Of a DNA stretch of 64,000 nt, positions 25,226 to 31,830 are shown in pieces. The notes beneath the pieces were generated by a model, which did no database searches, was not told the origin of the DNA, and saw nothing but the letters and a program-made list of their open reading frames with translations. The position numbers were made by a program, and so were the translations under genes. The stretch comes from Lentzea xinjiangensis (GTDB taxonomy: Bacteria > Actinomycetota > Actinomycetes > Mycobacteriales > Pseudonocardiaceae). The stretch covers positions 124,001-188,000 of the forward strand of contig NZ_FOFR01000002.1 of the NCBI RefSeq assembly GCF_900110955.1. Reading direction: 5' to 3'. Position 1 is the stretch's first letter, and each line of letters begins with the position of its first letter.

Positions 25226-25528
25226 ATGGAGATCTGGCACAACCCGCGCTGTTCCAAGAGCCGCGCCGCCAAGCAACGCCTCGACGAGGCCGGTATCGCC
25301 TACACCGAGCGCCGCTACCTGGAGGACGTGCCCACGGCGGAGGAGCTCGACCGGGTCCTCGAACTGCTGGGCAAACAGCCGTGGGAGATCGCGCGCAGGA
25401 AGGAGACCGCCTACCCGGAGGGCCTGGAGCACGACCGCGCCCGGTGGATCGCGCACCTGGTCGCCAACCCGAGCCTGATCGAGCGCCCCATCGTCATCGA
25501 CGGCGACACGGCGCGCATCGAGCGCTGA
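25226..25528 (+). CDS. ArsC/Spx-family protein (arsenate-reductase-like)
   Basis: A 100-residue thioredoxin-fold protein of the glutaredoxin-dependent ArsC family. The catalytic motif is NPRCSKSR (Cys about 9) followed by YLEDVPTAEELDRVL and the late NPSLIERPIVI with the conserved arginine-proline turn. It could reduce arsenate, but no ars operon is nearby and many such proteins in actinobacteria have other or unknown roles. ATG at 25226 is preferred because it begins with MEIWHNP, as family members do; an in-frame ATG lies at 25217. It is divergent from the nuclease gene. Confidence 0.85.
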   Translation: MEIWHNPRCSKSRAAKQRLDEAGIAYTERRYLEDVPTAEELDRVLELLGKQPWEIARRKETAYPEGLEHDRARWIAHLVANPSLIERPIVIDGDTARIER

Positions 25529-25534
25529 AGGTGG

Positions 25535-26161
25535 TCACGGCTGGCCGCCCGCGGTGATGAAGCCCTGCACCGAGGAGGCCACGAGCTGCACGGCGATCGC
25601 GGCCAGCAGCAGACCGGCGATCTTGGCCATCAGCAGGATGCCGCTCTCCCGGAACACCTTGATCAGCAGACCGGCGGACCGCAGCGTCCCCAGCAGCACC
25701 AGGTGCACGGCCACGATGGCCGCGGCCAGGGCCAGGTAGGAGCCGAGAGCGCCGTCGGCCTGGCGCACGAACACGATCGTCGCCGCGATGGCGCCCGGCC
25801 CGGCCAGCAGCGGCGTCCCCAGCGGCACGAGCGCGATGTTGACGTCCTCGACCTCGGGGTGGTTCGTCGCGCCCTTGCCCGTCAGCAGGTCGAGGGCGAT
25901 CAGCAACAGCAGCAACCCGCCCGCGCCCTGCAGCGCGGGGATGCCGATGTGCATGTACGCCAGGATCGAGTTGCCGGCGACCGCGAACAGCGTGATCACC
26001 AGGAACGACACCAGCACACCCTGCCGCGCGGCCCGCTTGCGCTGTTCCCGCGACTTGCGGCCGACCAGGCCCAGGAACACCGGCACGGTGCCCGGCGGGT
26101 CCATGATCACCAGGAGCGTGATCGTGGCCTCGATGAACAGCCGCAGGTCGAACACGAACAC
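25535..26161 (-). CDS. MarC family integral membrane protein
   Basis: A 208-residue membrane protein with six hydrophobic segments, typical of the MarC/YchE family. Conserved features are LLVIMDPPGTVPVFLGL (TM1 with the Asp-Pro-Pro turn), LQGAGGLLLLLIALDLL and PLGTPLLAGPGAIAATIVF. The molecular function is not established; the link of MarC to multiple antibiotic resistance has been withdrawn. It starts with GTG six bases after the PHP gene on the same strand, so it is probably co-transcribed, and it converges on the ArsC-like gene. Confidence 0.87.
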   Translation of the reverse strand: MFVFDLRLFIEATITLLVIMDPPGTVPVFLGLVGRKSREQRKRAARQGVLVSFLVITLFAVAGNSILAYMHIGIPALQGAGGLLLLLIALDLLTGKGATNHPEVEDVNIALVPLGTPLLAGPGAIAATIVFVRQADGALGSYLALAAAIVAVHLVLLGTLRSAGLLIKVFRESGILLMAKIAGLLLAAIAVQLVASSVQGFITAGGQP

Positions 26162-26167
26162 ACCGCC

Positions 26168-27025
26168 CTATCCGACGAGGATCTCGCCACCGGTGGCCCT
26201 CGCGGCCAGAGCATCCAGCATCTCCGGCGCCGTCGTCTCCGCGCCGAGCCGGACCGTCTTGTTCGTGCCGTGGTAGTCACTCGACCCGGTGACGATCAGG
26301 CCCAGCTCGTCGGCCAGCAGCCGCAACGAGCGCCGGGTCTCCTGGTCGTGGTCCGGGTGGTCGACCTCGACCCCGGCCAGACCGGCGGCGGCGAGGGACC
26401 GCACCACGGCCGGCGCGACCACGGGACCGCGGGACCGGGCGAACGGGTGCGCCAGCACGGTGACACCGCCGGCCTCGGCGATCATCTCGATCGCCCGCTC
26501 GACGGGCGTGTCGGTGCGGCCGACGTAGTACTGACCGCCGGTGAGGAACGTCGCGAACGCCTCGTCGACGGAGGAGACCACCCCGGCGCGGATCAGCGCC
26601 TGGGCGAGGTGCGGGCGGCCCGCCGGCGCGTCGAAGGGCAGCCGGGACATCAGGTCGACCGGGTCGATCGGGAACCCGTCCGCTCGCATCATCTCGGCCA
26701 TCTTCTGCAGGCGGTGCCGCCGCTCCTCGCGCAGGCGGGACTGCTCTTTCATCAGCATGGCGTGCGTCGGGTCGTACAGGTACGCCAGCAGATGGACGGT
26801 GATGGTGCGGCCGTAGCCGTCAGCCGACGAGCACGAGAGCTCGGCACCGCGCACCAGCCGCAGGCCGGGTGGCAGTGCCGCGACGGCCTCTGCCCATCCG
26901 GCGGCGGTGTCGTGGTCGGTGATCGCCACCGCGTCGAGGCCTGCTCGCGCCGCGGCCCTCACCAGTTCGGCGGGGCTGTCGGTGCCGTCGGACTCGGACG
27001 AATGGGTGTGCAGATCGATGACCAC
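26168..27025 (-). CDS. PHP-domain phosphoesterase (RNase AM / TrpH-like)
   Basis: A 285-residue metal-dependent phosphoesterase of the PHP family. Motifs for a three-metal site are DLHTHSSESDG (4-14), ITDHDTAAG (about 36), RGAELSC, VLAHPFARS (about 190) and GSSDYHGTNK (about 257). Enteric TrpH/RNase AM acts as a 5'-3' exonuclease on short RNAs and on 3',5'-bisphosphates; a similar activity is likely here. The GTG start at 27025 begins MVIDLHTHS. It lies between a PH-domain gene and MarC on the same strand. Confidence 0.87.
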   Translation of the reverse strand: MVIDLHTHSSESDGTDSPAELVRAAARAGLDAVAITDHDTAAGWAEAVAALPPGLRLVRGAELSCSSADGYGRTITVHLLAYLYDPTHAMLMKEQSRLREERRHRLQKMAEMMRADGFPIDPVDLMSRLPFDAPAGRPHLAQALIRAGVVSSVDEAFATFLTGGQYYVGRTDTPVERAIEMIAEAGGVTVLAHPFARSRGPVVAPAVVRSLAAAGLAGVEVDHPDHDQETRRSLRLLADELGLIVTGSSDYHGTNKTVRLGAETTAPEMLDALAARATGGEILVG

Positions 27026-27061
27026 GTCGTCCAGTGTGGACGACGCCGGAAACCGGCTCCG

Positions 27062-27622
27062 CTACGGGACCATCTTCTTCCCGCGCGCGGCCCGCTGTGC
27101 CTTGATCATCGAGAAGCGCTCGGCCTGCGCCTTCTTGTCGCCGAAGGTCAGCTCCGAGATGGCGTCGTAGACCTCCTCGGGATCCGGCAGGAACTCCAGG
27201 CGGTTGAGGGCCTGGATCTGACCTGCCGACTCCACGATGAGCGTGCCGTAGCCGAACATGCGTCCGCTCACGGTGCGCTCGTAGGTGAGGTCGGTGACCT
27301 TGCTGATGGGCATCATCGCGACCTTGGTCTCGAAGACGCCCGACGTCAGCATGAAGCGCTTGTCGGTGACGACGATGCGCTCCACCCACCACTCGATGAC
27401 GAAGTAGGCGAGCCGCAGCAGCACGAGCAGCCCGCCGTACCACAGCACGTTCTGGATCACGCCCGCGTCCGCCGGGAGCAGGTAGGAGATCATCATGAAG
27501 CCGGCGAGCAGCGCCGCCGCCTCCAGGACGTCCCAGATCAGGTAGGACCAGTGCCTGCGCACCCGGATGACCCGACGCTCGCTCGACAGCAGGTAGTCGT
27601 CCGGATCACGTGGTGCGAACAT
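27062..27622 (-). CDS. PH-domain membrane protein (bPH2/DUF304)
   Basis: A 186-residue protein. The N-terminal stretch RDPDDYLLSSERRVIRVRRHW is followed by two TM helices (about 30-75, DVLEAAALLAGFMMISYLL and ILWYGGLLVLL-type) and a bacterial PH domain with VTDKRFMLTSGVFETKVAMMP and GYGTLIVESAGQIQALN. The last part, EVYDAISELTFGDKKAQAE, is a helix with a basic tail. Function is unknown in detail; such proteins sit at the membrane and are common in actinobacteria. A 55-residue hydrophobic protein is encoded 64 bp upstream. Confidence 0.82.
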   Translation of the reverse strand: MFAPRDPDDYLLSSERRVIRVRRHWSYLIWDVLEAAALLAGFMMISYLLPADAGVIQNVLWYGGLLVLLRLAYFVIEWWVERIVVTDKRFMLTSGVFETKVAMMPISKVTDLTYERTVSGRMFGYGTLIVESAGQIQALNRLEFLPDPEEVYDAISELTFGDKKAQAERFSMIKAQRAARGKKMVP

Positions 27623-27686
27623 GCGCTACCAGCCCTTTCCTGGTGCCAGCCAGAGCCCTGTCCCCGCCTTCCCGGCGAACCGGGGA

Positions 27687-27854
27687 CTAGAACAATTGTC
27701 GCACGAAGGTGATCAGGGCCTCAGCGGCAGTTCGCAGCGAGTTGAGGATGTTCTGCACCAGCTGAGCCGCTTGCTGGGGCTCCGCGATGAGGAAGAACAG
27801 CAACAAGGCGATGCCAGCGAAAGTGAGAATCTTCTTCAAGTTCACGGTGTCCAC
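27687..27854 (-). CDS. Small single-TM protein (55 aa)
   Basis: Starts at GTG 27854 or at the GTG nine bases later. The peptide has a basic start (NLKKIL), one hydrophobic helix (TFAGIALLLFFLIAEP) and an amphipathic helix (QQAAQLVQNILNSLRTAAEA) ending in RQLF. The charge pattern and codon use look genuine. It is on the same strand as the PH-domain gene, but an inverted repeat (GTCCCCG/CGGGGAC) in between may terminate it. Function unknown; an accessory peptide of the PH-domain protein is possible. Confidence 0.55.
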   Translation of the reverse strand: MDTVNLKKILTFAGIALLLFFLIAEPQQAAQLVQNILNSLRTAAEALITFVRQLF

Positions 27855-27979
27855 CCCGTCCGCGTTGCACCCGTTTGGCGCCGTTCGTGACCGTTGTACA
27901 GCACTGCCGAGCGCCTTGGGAGATTTGTACCGCAGCCGGGGTAGTGGGAAGCACCGCCGTTCCGGTGTGACTACGCTTC

Positions 27980-28399
27980 GTGTTCGTGACGGCGAGCAGC
28001 GACCACTTGATCCGTTGCGTCGGAGCGATCGTGCATGACTCGAACGGGCGACTACTGCTCGTGCGACGCGCCAATCCTCCAGGTGAGGGCCTGTGGTCGG
28101 TACCGGGCGGCCGGGTGGAGCCCGGTGAGGCGGACGAGGCCGCCGTGACGAGGGAAGTCGCCGAGGAGACGGGACTGTCCGTCACGGTCGGTCGTCTCGT
28201 CGGCACCGTCGAGCGCTCGGCCCCGAACGGGGTTTTCCTCATCCTCGACTACGAATGCCAGGTCACGTCGGGTGTGCTCCGAGCGGGCGACGACGCATCG
28301 GATGTCGCTTGGGCCGACAGTGCGACGTTGGCCACACTCCCCACCACCGACGGCCTCCTGGAAGCGCTTTCCGGGTGGAACTGCCTGCCCAGGGCCTGA
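27980..28399 (+). CDS. NUDIX hydrolase
   Basis: A 139-residue NUDIX protein. The Nudix box is complete (GRVEPGEADEAAVTREVAEE then TGL, GX5EX7REUXEEXGU, about residues 44-67), so Mg2+-dependent hydrolysis of a nucleoside-diphosphate-linked compound is expected. MutT-like features (LLLVRRANPPGEGLWSVPGG) suggest cleaning of oxidised nucleotides or a metabolite role, which cannot be resolved by eye. GTG at 27980 is used, with a GTG at 27986 equally possible. It converges on the DUF2332 gene. Confidence 0.87.
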   Translation: MFVTASSDHLIRCVGAIVHDSNGRLLLVRRANPPGEGLWSVPGGRVEPGEADEAAVTREVAEETGLSVTVGRLVGTVERSAPNGVFLILDYECQVTSGVLRAGDDASDVAWADSATLATLPTTDGLLEALSGWNCLPRA

Positions 28400-28427
28400 T
28401 CAGGTTCAGCCGATCGGGAGCGGGCGG

Positions 28428-29423
28428 TCAGCGCCAAACGAGACGTTGCCCGTGGGCCTCGGTGGTCGCCAGGGTCGTCGTCTCGACGTCGGAGCCGTGC
28501 ACCCGGACGAGCCGGAGCTCCCCCTCCTCGTGCGCCGCCCACCACGCCGACCTGCCCAAACCCGACAACGCGGGCACCAGGTCGAGGCCGGACCCGCTCG
28601 TCATGACGACGATCGGCGCGTCGATCGGCTCGACCGCCTCGGCGAGGTCCGCGACCGGATCGCCGGCCACCAGCCGCGGCGGGTTCTTGCGCAGCACGCC
28701 GCACGCCACCCCGAACAGACGCAGCCGTTCCGGTTGGTCGGCCCACACGCACGCCTCCAGCCACGCGTAGGCGTCCTCGTCGGCCAGGTCGACCGGCGCC
28801 ACGCCGATGCCCGCCTTCGCGGCCACCTTGACGGTCTTGGGCAGCTTCGGCAGCACGGCGCCGGGGGCGAGCTCCAGGGCGCAGTGCAGGCCCAGCGCGG
28901 CCTTGGCGGGCCCGGCGACGAGCTGACCCGCCTCCGCGGTCTGGTAGCGGTAGGAGTACTGGTCGAGCCCGAGCAGCAGGCCCGCGGTCGTGGCGGCCTC
29001 CACGAGCCCGATCGGCGCGCCGGCCTGCCTGGCCGCGGCGGCCACCGCCGGGAACAGCAGCGCCGCCCTGCCCACCTCGTTGGTCTGGATCACCTGGCTG
29101 CCCACCAGCGCCCGCACCCGTTCGGCGCGCTCCAGCAGGAAGTCGCGGAAGAGCGGCCAGGTGCTCTCGTCCGCGCCGTAGGTCCCGCCCAGCGACGGGT
29201 AGTAGTTCGACAGCCGGTGGAACGGCTCGGCCTGCACCAGCCGGTGCGCCGCCGCCAGCAGGAGCTCGCCCGTGGCGTCGTCCTCGCCGGCGGCGGTCAG
29301 CAGACCGGCCACCTCCGGATCCTCGGCGGCACGCGACGCGAGGTGCTCGTAGAGCGGCGAGATCGCCGCGGCCCTCACCGCGAACTCGCGCAGACGCTGC
29401 CGTGCCAGATCCAGAGCTGTCAC
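28428..29423 (-). CDS. DUF2332 family protein (first paralogue)
   Basis: A 331-residue cytoplasmic protein of the actinobacterial/proteobacterial DUF2332 family. Diagnostic stretches are NYYPSLGGTYG (about 88), VIQTNEVGRAALLFPA (about 120), LVEAATTAGLLLGLDQYSY (about 150) and WLEACVWADQPERLRLF. The fold may be related to methyltransferases, but no activity is proven. GTG at 29423 follows GGGGAA by five bases; the open frame continuing to 29534 overlaps the MaoC-like gene and was rejected. A second DUF2332 gene lies 2.4 kb away (31814-32932), on the same strand, beyond corA. Confidence 0.85.
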   Translation of the reverse strand: MTALDLARQRLREFAVRAAAISPLYEHLASRAAEDPEVAGLLTAAGEDDATGELLLAAAHRLVQAEPFHRLSNYYPSLGGTYGADESTWPLFRDFLLERAERVRALVGSQVIQTNEVGRAALLFPAVAAAARQAGAPIGLVEAATTAGLLLGLDQYSYRYQTAEAGQLVAGPAKAALGLHCALELAPGAVLPKLPKTVKVAAKAGIGVAPVDLADEDAYAWLEACVWADQPERLRLFGVACGVLRKNPPRLVAGDPVADLAEAVEPIDAPIVVMTSGSGLDLVPALSGLGRSAWWAAHEEGELRLVRVHGSDVETTTLATTEAHGQRLVWR

Positions 29424-29437
29424 TTCGGTTCCCCAAA

Positions 29438-29944
29438 TCAGTCGGATGCGGGTTCCGGGCGCCCGGGCTGCTCGCCGCCACGGGCGTCGCCGTACGACTT
29501 CTTCGGCACCATCACCTTGCGGCGGAAGATGCACACGACCGTGCCGTCCTGCTTGTACCCACGAGTCTCCACGTACACCACACCCCTGTCGTCTTTGGAC
29601 TTCGAAGGCGTCTTGTCGAGGACCTCGGTCTCGCCGTAGATCGTGTCACCGTGGAACGTCGGCTTCACGTGCCGCAGCGACTCGATCTCCAGGTTGGCGA
29701 TGGCCTTGCCGGAGACGTCGGGCACGGACATGCCCAGCAGCAACGAGTAGATGTAGTTGCCGACGACGACGTTCTTGCCGAAGTCCGTCGTCTTCTCCGC
29801 GTAGTTCGCGTCCATGTGGAGCGGGTGGTGGTTCATCGTGAGCAGGCAGAACAGGTGGTCGTCGTACTCCGTGACCGTCTTGCCCGGCCAGTGCTTGTAG
29901 ACCGCTCCGACCTCGAACTCCTCGTAGTACCGACCGAACTGCAC
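29438..29944 (-). CDS. MaoC-like (R)-hydratase/dehydratase
   Basis: A 168-residue hot-dog-fold protein of the MaoC family, which hydrates enoyl-CoA esters. The catalytic segment FCLLTMNHHPLHMDANYAE contains the Asn/His-rich hydratase core, followed by GNYIYSLLLGMSVPD, SLRHVKPTFHGDTIYGETEV and VYVETRGYKQDGTVV. GTG at 29944 has TGGAGG four bases upstream. In other actinobacteria this kind of hydratase is encoded with an acyl-CoA dehydrogenase and a CoA-ester lyase; here those occur 16-18 kb away (45558 and 47671). It is followed by the DUF2332 gene (14-bp gap), so the two are probably co-transcribed. Confidence 0.85.
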   Translation of the reverse strand: MQFGRYYEEFEVGAVYKHWPGKTVTEYDDHLFCLLTMNHHPLHMDANYAEKTTDFGKNVVVGNYIYSLLLGMSVPDVSGKAIANLEIESLRHVKPTFHGDTIYGETEVLDKTPSKSKDDRGVVYVETRGYKQDGTVVCIFRRKVMVPKKSYGDARGGEQPGRPEPASD

Positions 29945-30233
29945 CGCGCCTCCAGGTACGTGTGATCGAGATCTGCCTCAGGTGGGGAGACAGTCTGAGC
30001 GCAGGGGGAGTACTCTCGGCAACCGGTGTGTGAGGATTTCCACCACCGGCAACTCTCGTCCCGAGGAGGTGAGGACCCCTAAATGAGCAAGGACCCCCAC
30101 CCTGCCAGTACCAAGCGCGTCCTCACCGAGGTGGCCTTCTAGATCCATCTAGAACGCTGGAGCTCCACCCGGTCAGGGCGCCCGTCGTGCTTTCGCACTT
30201 CCACGCCGGCGCGTGTACCTGGAGGAACCCACC
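29945..30233 (+). promoter_or_regulatory. Structured 5' leader of corA
   Basis: A 289-bp region between the divergent MaoC gene and corA. It contains a near-symmetrical repeat with CCGGTG and CACCGG arms (about 30021-30055), a 19-codon upstream ORF (30083-30142) with its own strong ribosome site, and a 9-bp pairing between that ribosome site (30068-30076, GGTGAGGAC) and a stretch late in the uORF (30119-30127, GTCCTCACC). A perfect 8-bp hairpin spans the uORF stop (30137-30154, TTCTAGAT/ATCTAGAA). TGGAGCTCCA (30158-30167) could pair with the corA Shine-Dalgarno CTGGAGG, and a GTGC-TTTC-GCAC tetraloop lies near 30190. This layout suggests attenuation or translational control of Mg2+ uptake. 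Confidence 0.55.
30083..30142 (+). CDS. corA leader peptide (19 aa uORF)
   Basis: ATG at 30083, preceded by GAGGAGGTGAGG, and TAG at 30140-30142 encode MSKDPHPASTKRVLTEVAF. The strong ribosome site, compact length and location 91 bp before corA suggest a translated leader. The DPHP stretch is noteworthy because acidic/proline runs in nascent leader peptides destabilise ribosomes at low Mg2+ (known for enterobacterial mgtL). The stop codon lies inside a perfect hairpin. Not confirmed by comparison. Confidence 0.5.
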   Translation: MSKDPHPASTKRVLTEVAF

Positions 30234-31313
30234 ATGCCCAGCCTGCCCTCGATCCGCGGACGAGGACCCCAGCGCGGCCCCGCGGGGCACGTCCCGCACG
30301 TTCCCGTCCCGTTGTCCCACTACGTGGTCGACTGCGCGGTGTACGTGGACGGCAAGCGCTTGCCCGGCCGGTGGACCCACACGGACGCGGTCAAGGAGGT
30401 CCGCAGGCGCAAGGACGGGTTCGTCTGGATCGGCCTGCACGAGCCCGACGCCGAGCAGATCGAGGGCATCGCGGAGACGTTCGGCCTGCACGAGCTGGCG
30501 GTCGAGGACGCGGTGCACGCGCACCAGCGCCCGAAGCTCGAGCGGTACGACAACACGCTCTTCATGGTCTTCAAGACCGTCCGCTACGTGACCAACCCGT
30601 CCCCCGACACCGCCAACGAGATCGTCGAGTCCGGCGAGATCATGGTGTTCCTGGGCAAGGACTTCGTCATCACGGTGCGGCACGGCAACCACTCCGGGCT
30701 CTCCAAGCTGCGCCACGTGCTGGAGGACGACCCGGAGCGCCTGGAGATCGGCCCCGCCGCGGTGATGCACGCCATCGCGGACCAGGTGGTCGACAACTAC
30801 CTCGAGGTCACCGACCACATCGAGGACGACATCGACCGCATGGAGGAACGGGTCTTCGCGCCGCGCACCGAGGTGAGCGCGGAGCAGATCTACATGTTCA
30901 AGCGCGAGGTGGTGGAGCTGCGCCGCGCGGTGATGCCGCTCGCGAACCCGTTGCGGCGCTTGGCGGAGGGCTACACGCCGCTCATCCCCGAGCAGGTGCG
31001 GGCGTTCTTCCGCGACGTCGACGACCACCTCACGGAGGTCTCCGAGCGCGTCACGGCGTTCGACGAGCTGCTGACCACCCTGGTCGACGCGACGCTCGCG
31101 AAGATCACGCTGCAGCAGAACACCGACATGCGCAAGATCACCTCGTGGGTCGCGATCATCTCCGTGCCCACCATGGTCGTCGGCGTGTACGGCATGAACT
31201 TCGACTACATGCCCGAGCTGAAGTGGAAGTTCGGCTACCCCCTGGTGATGAGCCTGGTCCTCGTCGCCTGTCTGACGCTCTACCGAATACTGCGCCGAAA
31301 TCGCTGGCTCTAG
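30234..31313 (+). CDS. corA: Magnesium/cobalt transporter CorA
   Basis: A 359-residue CorA-family divalent-cation channel. The cytoplasmic alpha/beta domain (about 1-300) includes WIGLHEPDAEQI and VEDAVHAHQRPKLERYDN. Two C-terminal TM helices flank the signature loop YGMNFDYMPEL (GMN motif, about 320), then LVLVACLTLYRILRRNRWL with the basic end. ATG at 30234 has GGAGG eight bases upstream; the GTG at 30213 lies before that site. The gene has a long structured leader with a short uORF. In M. tuberculosis corA (Rv1239c) adjoins sugC; here it is 6.6 kb from the sug genes. Confidence 0.93.
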   Translation: MPSLPSIRGRGPQRGPAGHVPHVPVPLSHYVVDCAVYVDGKRLPGRWTHTDAVKEVRRRKDGFVWIGLHEPDAEQIEGIAETFGLHELAVEDAVHAHQRPKLERYDNTLFMVFKTVRYVTNPSPDTANEIVESGEIMVFLGKDFVITVRHGNHSGLSKLRHVLEDDPERLEIGPAAVMHAIADQVVDNYLEVTDHIEDDIDRMEERVFAPRTEVSAEQIYMFKREVVELRRAVMPLANPLRRLAEGYTPLIPEQVRAFFRDVDDHLTEVSERVTAFDELLTTLVDATLAKITLQQNTDMRKITSWVAIISVPTMVVGVYGMNFDYMPELKWKFGYPLVMSLVLVACLTLYRILRRNRWL

Positions 31314-31355
31314 TCCCGGTTTCGCCCGCTTTGTTCGTCGTGGAAGGGCTTCGTC

Positions 31356-31451
31356 ATGACCAGACTGCTCACCAACATCCGCTTCTGGGTCCTCGCGTTC
31401 CTGCTCTGCTGGATCACCACCGTGTTCGTGCTGATCTCCGGAACGCCCTGA
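31356..31451 (+). CDS. 31-residue single-TM peptide
   Basis: ATG at 31356 (preceded by GGAAGGG) to TGA at 31451. The peptide has a short basic start (MTRLLTNIRFW) and one hydrophobic helix (VLAFLLCWITTVFVLI). Its beginning is similar to that of the next protein (31453-31830): R-L-x-N-I/L-R-F-W-V/I-L in both, one base downstream. It therefore looks like a duplicated, truncated copy of the neighbour's membrane anchor, or a small partner peptide. The ribosome site and codon use support translation. Confidence 0.55.
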   Translation: MTRLLTNIRFWVLAFLLCWITTVFVLISGTP

Positions 31452-31452
31452 C

Positions 31453-31830
31453 GTGCACCGCCGGCTGCGCAACCTGCGCTTCTGGATCCTGGTGTTCGCC
31501 GTCGGCTGGCTCACGATGGTCGTCATCTCCATCGCGAGCTGGCCGGAGCCCGGCGAGGACACCCCGCAGGACCTGGCGGCGGAGGTGACCGAGGCGTTGC
31601 GCGCCAACGACTTCCACCGGCTGGAGCCGTTGCTCGCGGTCGGCGGCGAGGACGTCGCCAAGTCGACCACCGAGCACTTCTCGACGGCGCGCGTCGAGGG
31701 CGGGTTCTACCGCAACGGCACCGTCGTCGTGCAGTACACGCGCGACGGCACGCGTTCGGAGTTCAAGATGCCCGTCGAGGAGCAGGACGGGCGCTACGTG
31801 GTGAACCCGGTCGTCACTCCCACGGGGTGA
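31453..31830 (+). CDS. Membrane-anchored small protein of unknown function
   Basis: A 125-residue protein with an N-terminal TM anchor (MHRRLRNLRFWILVFAVGW, continuing to residue 29) and an extracytoplasmic domain of about 95 residues (TPQDLAAEVTEALRANDFHR, VGGEDVAKSTTEHF, YRNGTVVVQYTRDGTRSEF). The domain resembles small NTF2-like/DUF4878-type folds that measure accumulated load (helix, then beta strands), but this is tentative. GTG start one base after the 31-residue peptide, so the two are co-transcribed, possibly with corA. The 3' end overlaps the convergent DUF2332 gene by 17 bases. Confidence 0.65.
   Translation: MHRRLRNLRFWILVFAVGWLTMVVISIASWPEPGEDTPQDLAAEVTEALRANDFHRLEPLLAVGGEDVAKSTTEHFSTARVEGGFYRNGTVVVQYTRDGTRSEFKMPVEEQDGRYVVNPVVTPTG

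Noticed and set aside
29990..30082. A known riboswitch class (M-box, ydaO, TPP) upstream of corA
   Set aside because: None of the conserved core sequences I know could be matched; I therefore describe only stems and the uORF.
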